From Thomasclavelia sp. (GTDB lineage: Bacteria > Bacillota_I > Bacilli_A > Erysipelotrichales > Erysipelotrichaceae): a DNA stretch of 13,236 nt. The number at the start of each line of letters is the position of its first letter. Within the stretch, counting starts at the first letter, position 1. The notes beneath the pieces were generated by a model. The model was given only the letters and a program-made list of their open reading frames with translations. It was not told where the DNA came from and searched no databases. The stretch covers positions 1 through 13,236 of the forward strand of contig JAHHTG010000026.1 in NCBI GenBank assembly GCA_020024765.1, written 5' to 3'. This document shows positions 1-5,313 of this stretch, piece by piece. The translations under genes were made by a program, and so were the position numbers.

Positions 1-768
1 GTTGAATTTATCAGAGATTTTCATTGTCATACGAGTTATAAAACTTAATCCTTTTAAGTCAATATGTTTGTAGTATGGTTCTTCCATTAATAATGTGGCA
101 TCAACTTGTTTAGCCAACTGTAAACCACTATCGACATAGAAATACATCGGAGCATCTGAGTGACCAACTTGTTTCATGTATTTAGCCATTTGGCTCATAC
201 CCATTTTATTAACCGTATCAAAGACAATCTCAATATCACCATATTGTTTGAGATTTTTAAATAAACTCAAAACTTGAGCTTTATCAAAATAATAAAATAG
301 TCCACTAGCTGTTACAAGAATTGGCGCCTCAGGATGTTCTCTGCGAATCGTTTGAATCCATTCATGAGCGAAGGCATCACCAATGATATAAATATCTTTT
401 TCGCTTTCCTTTAATAATGTTCGACGATAATTAATAACATCTTCAAGGTCAACACCATACCATGTATCTTCATGATGCTCATGACGATAATAAGTAGTTT
501 CTAATCCAAGGCCCAGTTGTGCAACTACGCCATCAGGATGTTTCTTCAAGAAAGTGGCAATGTAGCGATCCATATTTGTTGAACGAATGGCGCCGGCCAT
601 CAAAGTATATTGACTTTGGGTGTTTTGCCCTTTGATATTAGCGGGTAAAAGTGATTTTAGTTCAACTGCCTTTTGATCATTTAAAATATGTGGAAAATTC
701 TCGGTAGCATAAATTCTTCCAAGCATTGGTACAAATAATGTATCTTCAATATTATTTAGTTCAGTCAT
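1..768 (-). CDS. Class I SAM-dependent methyltransferase, leucine carboxyl methyltransferase (LCMT/PPM1) type, 3' end cut by window edge
   Basis: The frame is open from an ATG at 768 to the left edge, giving 256 residues with no stop, so the C-terminus lies outside the window. The ATG follows GGGAGGAG at good spacing, which fixes the start. The SAM-binding glycine motif is seen as QLGLGLETTYYR (residues 84-95; the family form is LGxGxDTRxxR). An acidic residue for the ribose, D107, sits in YGVDLED. IGDAF (129-133) and the strand LVTASGLFYYF (151-161) match the later conserved blocks of the family. Members O-methylate carboxyl groups or polyketide-type hydroxyls; the substrate here cannot be told. 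The family's usual Asp-Thr-Arg is Glu-Thr-Thr here. The gene has its own promoter inside the end of the neighbouring yolD-like gene and a palindromic operator candidate in its leader, so it is probably regulated separately from the polymerase pair. Confidence 0.82.
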   Translation of the reverse strand, partial: MTELNNIEDTLFVPMLGRIYATENFPHILNDQKAVELKSLLPANIKGQNTQSQYTLMAGAIRSTNMDRYIATFLKKHPDGVVAQLGLGLETTYYRHEHHEDTWYGVDLEDVINYRRTLLKESEKDIYIIGDAFAHEWIQTIRREHPEAPILVTASGLFYYFDKAQVLSLFKNLKQYGDIEIVFDTVNKMGMSQMAKYMKQVGHSDAPMYFYVDSGLQLAKQVDATLLMEEPYYKHIDLKGLSFITRMTMKISDKFN

Positions 769-781
769 GATTGGCTCCTCC

Positions 782-799
782 CGTTAGTTAAACCTAACG
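782..799 (-). promoter_or_regulatory. Inverted repeat in the methyltransferase leader, candidate repressor operator
   Basis: The sequence CGTTAG-TTAAAC-CTAACG has perfect 6-bp arms around a 6-bp centre. It lies between the extended -10 (808-816) and the Shine-Dalgarno, so it covers about +2 to +19 of the predicted transcript. This is the usual place and size for a TetR-type operator. On the plus strand the right arm is followed by TTTTTT and could be read as a short terminator, but no plus-strand gene lies to the left within the window. The regulator is not identified. Confidence 0.45.
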
Positions 800-807
800 T
801 TTTTTAA

Positions 808-816
808 ATTATAGCA
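808..816 (-). promoter_or_regulatory. Extended -10 promoter of the methyltransferase gene
   Basis: The minus strand carries TGCTATAAT, a perfect -10 hexamer with the TGn extension. It starts 5 bp beyond the stop codon of the yolD-like gene. No good -35 is seen 17 bp upstream (ACAATA), which fits an extended -10 promoter. Transcription would start near 801, at the edge of the inverted repeat at 782-799. Confidence 0.6.
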
Positions 817-820
817 CGAA

Positions 821-1252
821 TTATAAAGAATATTGTTCGAAGATTGGGCTACTAATGTCGTATAAATAGCCAATCTTAATGCGAGTATTGTCGCCCAAGA
901 CAATATCATCTAAATATTCATCAATTTTCTTAACCATACTGCTAATTGATCGATATTGACCACCATTTTTCTTTAAATCGTTTTGAAAATAGACAAAAGT
1001 AAAGATTTCGCTGTTTAAATGTTCTTTAATTATATTTAATTTATTACTAATCACTAATTTTTCTTCATTCGTTAATTCGATGAATTGACTCACTTGGCGA
1101 CCTGTTTCATCAATTGATTCTCTATGTCCAGTTAAAGCTGCAAAAGGAGCAAATTGAGCAGCTCTATCTCCGATTGACATCCTTGTGTGCTCTTGATCAA
1201 TCGGACGCTCAGAATACAAAATACTGACATATTTAGCAAGATTATCTTCCAT
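821..1252 (-). CDS. YolD-like protein, partner of the Y-family polymerase
   Basis: This 143-residue protein has the YolD-like (PF08863) signature near its N-terminus: RMSIGDRAAQFAPFAALTGH at residues 24-43, followed by ES(I)DETGR. In Bacillota such proteins are encoded next to UmuC/UvrX-type polymerases and are thought to act with them in translesion synthesis; the molecular role is poorly known. The ATG (1252-1250) shares one base with the TAA of the polymerase gene (TAATG), a stop/start overlap that implies translational coupling and a common mRNA. The C-terminal half is charged and predicted to be helical. No terminator is seen after the stop; the methyltransferase promoter begins within a few bases. 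Confidence 0.88.
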   Translation of the reverse strand: MEDNLAKYVSILYSERPIDQEHTRMSIGDRAAQFAPFAALTGHRESIDETGRQVSQFIELTNEEKLVISNKLNIIKEHLNSEIFTFVYFQNDLKKNGGQYRSISSMVKKIDEYLDDIVLGDNTRIKIGYLYDISSPIFEQYSL

Positions 1253-2769
1253 TATGCACGATGTCCTCCAATCTCTTTATTCCTTTCTTTTGTTGTAGCT
1301 CCTTCTTCCAAATTCATGCCTTTTAATATAGAGTTTTTACCATACTTTTGTTTAATTGAGATTAGTGCATCTTGAACTTTTCTCTCTTTATCTAAGGATT
1401 CTTTCGACAATTCAGGACTCTTAGGCAAAGTTTCTTCAAACAATGATAACTGTTCAAAACTGCAATCATTCTTTAAGTCTTCTGGAATGATATGATTAGC
1501 GACAATATTAACCCTACGAATTAATAAATGTGGATTAACAATCTTACGATAAAGCTTAACACTATCTTTCATAAAAACTTCGCTTGATGAAGTTGCAAAC
1601 GGCAAATTAAAGGTACCATGGGCATGCAATGGAATCTTACGACCATAGCGATCTTCTTTAATCTCCGATTCCAAATATTGGCTCAATTCAGGATTAGTGA
1701 CATTGGAAGTATCGTAACCAATCGTCAAGACTATTTGGTCGGAAACAACCCTTTTAAAAACAAGATTTAAAGCTAATTGATCAGCCATTTCCTTAACGAT
1801 TAATTCACCTTTTTTAAAGTCATAAGGTTCGTGTAAGACTTGACCACTACCTAGTGATTGTGAAGCAGGTTTATAGCGTTTAATATCTTTGATTTCAGTT
1901 GGTTCTATACCCCAAGCATGATCAATTAATAGTTCAGCATTGACCCCAAATAAATGATATAAAAAGTTGCTGTTTAGTCCATTGCTTAGCTTGCCTGCTG
2001 AACATAAAGCGACATCGCCCATTGTATAAAGCCCATATCGTTCAAGTTTTTTGGCAATACCTTTACCCACACGCCAGAAATCAGTCAAAGGACGATGATT
2101 CCATAACTTATAGCGATAGCTCATTTCATCAAGTTCAGCTATTCTCACACCATCCTTATCAGCTGGTAAATGTTTAGCAACAATATCCATCGCAACTTTA
2201 GCTAAATACATATTAGTGCCAATGCCTGCTGTTGCAGTAATACCTGTTTCTCTTAAGACGTCTTGAATCATTTTCATTGCAAATTCATGTGCTGTTAATT
2301 TTGAAGGATTTAAATATGGAGTTAAATCGATAAAGGCTTCATCAATTGAATAAACATGAATATCTTCCTTGGCAACATATTTTAAATAAATTTGAAAAAT
2401 TTTAGTACTATATTCAATATAGTAGGCCATTCTTGATGGAGCAATGATATAGTCAAGTTCGTATTCGGGATGATTGCTCAATTCAATCACATTGCTTGAA
2501 GTTTTAACAAACTTATGTGTTCTTAGTCGGTCTCTTCGCCTTTGATTTTCTTCTTTAACTTTTTGAACCACTTCAAATAATCTCGGTCGGCCGGGTATCC
2601 CAATCGCTTTTAAAGATGGCGAAACTGCTAAGCAAATAGTCTTAGTGGTTCTTGATGTATCAGCAACCACAAGATTAGTCGTAAGTGGATTTAAGTCTCG
2701 TTCTACACATTCAACTGAGGCATAGAATGACTTTAAGTCGATACAAAGATAAGTATGTGCTTGATTCAT
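1252..2769 (-). CDS. Y-family DNA polymerase (UmuC/UvrX type)
   Basis: This is an error-prone translesion DNA polymerase of 505 residues, longer than the ~410-420 of B. subtilis UvrX/YqjW. The first metal-binding Asp is D11 in CIDLKSFYASVE (9-20). The catalytic SIDEAF is at 141-146, with D143 and E144. AGIGTNMYLAK (181-191) closes the palm, and a helix-hairpin-helix region follows (WRVGKGIAKKLERYGL). The QLSLF at 440-444 matches the beta-clamp-binding consensus QLxLF, so the enzyme is expected to dock on DnaN. The C-terminal tail ends KEIGGHRA, typical of the Bacillota UvrX subgroup rather than DinB. The ATG is preceded by TTAGGAGG. The yolD-like gene follows with a one-base overlap. I see no GAAC-N4-GTTC LexA box upstream, although genes of this type are often SOS-induced. 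Confidence 0.93.
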   Translation of the reverse strand: MNQAHTYLCIDLKSFYASVECVERDLNPLTTNLVVADTSRTTKTICLAVSPSLKAIGIPGRPRLFEVVQKVKEENQRRRDRLRTHKFVKTSSNVIELSNHPEYELDYIIAPSRMAYYIEYSTKIFQIYLKYVAKEDIHVYSIDEAFIDLTPYLNPSKLTAHEFAMKMIQDVLRETGITATAGIGTNMYLAKVAMDIVAKHLPADKDGVRIAELDEMSYRYKLWNHRPLTDFWRVGKGIAKKLERYGLYTMGDVALCSAGKLSNGLNSNFLYHLFGVNAELLIDHAWGIEPTEIKDIKRYKPASQSLGSGQVLHEPYDFKKGELIVKEMADQLALNLVFKRVVSDQIVLTIGYDTSNVTNPELSQYLESEIKEDRYGRKIPLHAHGTFNLPFATSSSEVFMKDSVKLYRKIVNPHLLIRRVNIVANHIIPEDLKNDCSFEQLSLFEETLPKSPELSKESLDKERKVQDALISIKQKYGKNSILKGMNLEEGATTKERNKEIGGHRA

Positions 2770-2795
2770 TATTTGCCTCCTAATCGTTAAGTATT

Positions 2796-2801
2796 ATTAT
2801 A
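2796..2801 (-). promoter_or_regulatory. -10 box of the polymerase / yolD-like operon
   Basis: A TATAAT lies on the minus strand 27 bp before the start codon and just downstream of the terminator of the preceding unit. The -35 position (TTTTTA, inside the terminator tail) is weak, so strength or activator need is unclear. Confidence 0.4.
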
Positions 2802-2819
2802 AAATTTATTTAAGCATTT

Positions 2820-2847
2820 AAAAAGTCAGAATTGAATCTGACTTTTT
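2820..2847 (-). terminator. Intrinsic terminator after the 67-aa hypothetical gene
   Basis: Ten-base-pair arms AAAAGTCAGA (2821-2830) and TCTGACTTTT (2837-2846) enclose a 6-nt loop. On the minus strand the hairpin ends in TTTTT, three bases beyond the hypothetical gene's stop codon. The A/T-flanked stem is nearly symmetric, but only the minus strand has a gene leading into it. Confidence 0.8.
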
Positions 2848-2849
2848 AA

Positions 2850-3053
2850 TTATTTGTCTTGTTTTAAAGGTAAAGCATAAATGACATAGGTCCAAGGCAT
2901 TTCTTCGTAACTCTTCACTTCGATTTCAGCCAAGTCACGCATGGCAAATTCAATGTTCACAAAGATGTGTTGTTCACTAGCTTCAGGATCTTCCACCTCA
3001 ACTCGGACTAATTTCGTTGGATTTAATTTACTCGCAATGTCTTTTAATTTCAT
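2850..3053 (-). CDS. Small protein of unknown function, 67 aa
   Basis: I do not recognise this family. The best start is the ATG at 3053, preceded by TAAAGGA, a Shine-Dalgarno that overlaps the stop codon of the AlaX-like gene; a TTG seven codons upstream (3074) would put the ribosome binding site inside the ORF and is less likely. The protein starts MKLKDIASKLNPTKLVRVEV, then has an acidic patch (EDPEASE, 21-27) and a probable beta-rich second half ending LPLKQDK. There is no signal peptide, membrane segment or cysteine. It lies 10 bp downstream of the AlaX-like gene and is followed at once by a terminator, so the two form one operon and may act together, but no function can be assigned. Confidence 0.75.
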   Translation of the reverse strand: MKLKDIASKLNPTKLVRVEVEDPEASEQHIFVNIEFAMRDLAEIEVKSYEEMPWTYVIYALPLKQDK

Positions 3054-3063
3054 ATCATTTCCT

Positions 3064-4170
3064 TTAGAATTCAAATACTTTTAAGAATTCTTCTTCACTT
3101 AAACCACTCTTGGCATTAACCATCTTACCAGAACCACCGCCTTGGCCTTGGATGGCATCCACATTCTTCTTATAAATTTCTCTAGCAGTATTATCGTTTG
3201 AAAGTATTAAGAAGTTGATTTGGTTATCGATTATAGTATACACCAATAGATTATGATTTACTTTATTGATTAAACTTTGACCCAACGTTCTAAATAAATT
3301 AGCACTCTTGATATCGCTCTTGATAATAGTTTCTGAACTATCAATAATAGCTTGCGCTTTGTAACTGCATAATTCTTTGGCTACTTCATCGAGTTCTTTC
3401 TTTAATGCTTTATTTTGAGTTACTAAATCAGTAACCTTTTCTAATAATTCGCGTTTTGGTACGCTTACAGCTTTCGCTGTAGCATTAATTAATTGATGTT
3501 CGGTTTGGAATCTTTCTTCACTTAAGAAATTACATGTAAAGTAAACCTTTGTACCACGTGATGTTTTTTCGCTATCAAGAATTGTAAAATTCAAGATTTC
3601 GCCAGTGTTATTGACATGTGGTGTACCACAAGGTTGCTCATCCAAATCGCCAAACTTAACAATTCTTAATTCATCAAATTTTGCATAGAATGGATCGCTA
3701 TATTCACTGCCCTTCATATAAGTGAATTCCACGGGTGTTTCACTCATGATTACTTCATCCATGAAGTCTTGAACTTCTTTTAAGTGCGTTTCATCTACAT
3801 CTTTAGTATTAACTTCAAACCATTGGTTGTCATGATTAACACCAACGGCTGGTAATTCTAAGCCACGTTTACGATAATAACCATCTAGGATATGCAAAGC
3901 ACTTTGAACGCTGGTATTGATGTAACGTTCTTTAGCATCGACAACCATTTCAATCGGATTACTCAATGGTTCTGCTACTTGATGATAAACAACATCATCA
4001 ACCCATTTTAAACCAATTACTTCTTGGCCATTAATTGTCCCTTTATCACTTAACATGCCACCTTTTTCAGCATAAAAGACTGTATCATTAAAAGCATACC
4101 AGCCATCATTACAATCTTTAATTTCTGTTGTAAGCGTTAAATCTTTAAAATTATCATAATGTTTATTCAT
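3064..4170 (-). CDS. AlaX-like / alanyl-tRNA synthetase editing-domain protein with DHHA1 domain
   Basis: This 368-residue protein resembles the editing half of AlaRS without the catalytic and tRNA-recognition parts, as in long AlaX proteins, which hydrolyse mischarged Ser-tRNA(Ala) or Gly-tRNA(Ala) in trans. The N-terminal beta-barrel shows TVFYAEKGGMLSDKGTI at 30-46 (AlaRS form: FYAESGGQxxDxG). The zinc-site CxxxH is present as C181-GTP-H185 in QPCGTPHVNNTGEI. The first zinc motif, normally HxxxH, reads Q89-SAL-H93, so one His ligand is Gln. A coiled-coil-like helix covers about 237-275. The DHHA1 glycine-rich element QGQGGGSGKMVNAKSG is at 341-356. The start ATG follows AAGGGGGAT. It leads a two-gene unit with the 67-aa protein. 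The substrate amino acid is not known, and an altered zinc site could mean altered activity. Confidence 0.85.
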   Translation of the reverse strand: MNKHYDNFKDLTLTTEIKDCNDGWYAFNDTVFYAEKGGMLSDKGTINGQEVIGLKWVDDVVYHQVAEPLSNPIEMVVDAKERYINTSVQSALHILDGYYRKRGLELPAVGVNHDNQWFEVNTKDVDETHLKEVQDFMDEVIMSETPVEFTYMKGSEYSDPFYAKFDELRIVKFGDLDEQPCGTPHVNNTGEILNFTILDSEKTSRGTKVYFTCNFLSEERFQTEHQLINATAKAVSVPKRELLEKVTDLVTQNKALKKELDEVAKELCSYKAQAIIDSSETIIKSDIKSANLFRTLGQSLINKVNHNLLVYTIIDNQINFLILSNDNTAREIYKKNVDAIQGQGGGSGKMVNAKSGLSEEEFLKVFEF

Positions 4171-4208
4171 AAATCCCCCTTATTGATAATTCTTATTTCG
4201 TTAACCCT

Positions 4209-4217
4209 ATTGTATCA
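4209..4217 (-). promoter_or_regulatory. Extended -10 promoter for the AlaX-like gene
   Basis: The minus strand reads TGATACAAT, one mismatch from TATAAT, with the TGn extension, 38 bp before the start codon. No clear -35 is seen. It overlaps the possible -35 of the divergent dehydrogenase promoter. Confidence 0.45.
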
Positions 4218-4227
4218 TTTAATATTA

Positions 4228-4236
4228 TGGTAAGAT
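4228..4236 (+). promoter_or_regulatory. Possible extended -10 promoter for the dehydrogenase gene
   Basis: TGGTAAGAT carries the TGn extension and lies 35 bp before the chosen ATG at 4272. A TTGTAT at 4210-4215 gives a short 15-bp spacer. TAAAAT at 4237-4242 is an alternative -10. Confidence 0.35.
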
Positions 4237-4271
4237 TAAAATACATAAATTTATTTTTGGGGGAGAAAATC

Positions 4272-5225
4272 ATGAACACTAAATTAGTATTAATCAATGG
4301 TGAAAAGACAAATTACGATGGCACTATTGATTACAGCATTTTATCTGACGTCGTCGAAGTTTATCCAATGTGTGGCTTCGATGAATTACTTGAACACATC
4401 CAAGGTGCCGGAATTGTGGTTGTAAAAGAATATCAATTACCTTACGAAATCATTAAACAATTCCCAGATTCAGTGCATTTATTATGCGAAGCTGGTACAG
4501 GTTACAACAATATTAACCTTGAAGCTTGCAAAGAAAAGGACATCACCGTATGTAACATTCCTGCTTACTCTTCAGAATGTGTTGCACAAACTGCTATGAT
4601 GTTAATTCTAAACTGTGCATCTTCAATGCGCAAACAACTTAATATGTTAAAAGATGGCGATCATTCAAACTTCACTGATCACTTATCCGTTTCGCACGTT
4701 GAACTACAAGGTAAGACACTTGGTGTAATTGGTGCTGGTCATATTGGCTCTGAAATCACTAAGTTAGCCAATGCATTCGGTATGAAAGTTATTTGCAATA
4801 CACGTACACCACGCGAAAATACAGAATTAGTTACTTATACTGACTTTGAAACAGTTATCAAAAACGCAGACTTCTTAACTTTACACTGCCCACTAACTGA
4901 TAAGACATACCACTTAATCAGTGAAAAAGAATTAAGTATGATGAAACCAACTGCTTATTTAATTAATACAGCTCGTGGACCACTAGTTGACGAGGTGGCA
5001 TTAATCAAAGCATTAGAAAATAAACAAATCGCTGGAGCAGGACTTGATGTTCAAGAAGAAGAACCAACACGAGATGATAACCCACTATACGACATGGAAA
5101 ATGTTATTATGACTCCGCATATGGGCTGGAAGGGTCTAGAAACTCGTAAACGTTTAATCGACTTATTAGCTAAGAACGTTAAATCTTATATCGAAGGTAA
5201 TCCAATTAACGTTGTCAGTAAATAA
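4272..5225 (+). CDS. D-isomer-specific 2-hydroxyacid dehydrogenase family protein
   Basis: The start is the ATG at 4272, preceded by GGGGGAG at 4259-4265; an in-frame ATG 45 bp upstream has no ribosome binding site and adds residues unlike the family. The protein of 317 residues is normal family length. The Rossmann dinucleotide motif is GVIGAGHIG (151-159). The catalytic triad is R235 (NTARGPLVD), E264 (EEEP) and H283 (TPHMGW). The family reduces 2-oxoacids to D-2-hydroxyacids, or the reverse, with NAD(P)H in the cytoplasm. After the second beta-strand the sequence is CNTRTPR (175-181) rather than an acidic residue, which points to NADPH preference. Substrate (hydroxypyruvate, glyoxylate, pyruvate or another) cannot be fixed. 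The gene stands alone, divergent from the AlaX-like gene and convergent with the PBP, and is closed by its own terminator. Confidence 0.9.
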   Translation: MNTKLVLINGEKTNYDGTIDYSILSDVVEVYPMCGFDELLEHIQGAGIVVVKEYQLPYEIIKQFPDSVHLLCEAGTGYNNINLEACKEKDITVCNIPAYSSECVAQTAMMLILNCASSMRKQLNMLKDGDHSNFTDHLSVSHVELQGKTLGVIGAGHIGSEITKLANAFGMKVICNTRTPRENTELVTYTDFETVIKNADFLTLHCPLTDKTYHLISEKELSMMKPTAYLINTARGPLVDEVALIKALENKQIAGAGLDVQEEEPTRDDNPLYDMENVIMTPHMGWKGLETRKRLIDLLAKNVKSYIEGNPINVVSK

Positions 5226-5245
5226 TTTCAACAATCTAAACTATT

Positions 5246-5270
5246 AACCATGAGGCAACTCATGGTTTTT
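5246..5270 (+). terminator. Intrinsic terminator of the dehydrogenase gene
   Basis: A 9-bp stem AACCATGAG/CTCATGGTT with a GCAA tetraloop runs into TTTTT, 20 bp after the stop codon. Confidence 0.88.
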
Positions 5271-5277
5271 ATATATT

Positions 5278-5309
5278 AAAAAAGAAGATGTGTTTAATTC
5301 ATCTTCTTT
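5278..5309 (-). terminator. Intrinsic terminator of the mraZ-rsmH-ftsL-PBP operon
   Basis: Ten-base-pair arms AAAGAAGATG (5281-5290) and CATCTTCTTT (5300-5309) enclose a 9-nt loop. On the minus strand the stem ends in TTTTTT. It lies 4 bp after the PBP stop codon and ends the operon there. Confidence 0.82.
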
Positions 5310-5313
5310 CTTT

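Noticed and set aside
782..805. Plus-strand terminator (CGTTAG/CTAACG then T6)
   Set aside because: No plus-strand gene to the left within the window; position at a minus-strand start site favours an operator.
3054..3074. N-terminal extension of the 67-aa gene from a TTG at 3074
   Set aside because: The extension would overlap the AlaX-like stop and contain the Shine-Dalgarno; the ATG at 3053 is better placed.
4227..4271. Upstream ATG giving a 332-aa dehydrogenase
   Set aside because: No ribosome binding site, and the added residues precede the strong GGGGGAG site; the first residues from 4272 fit the family.
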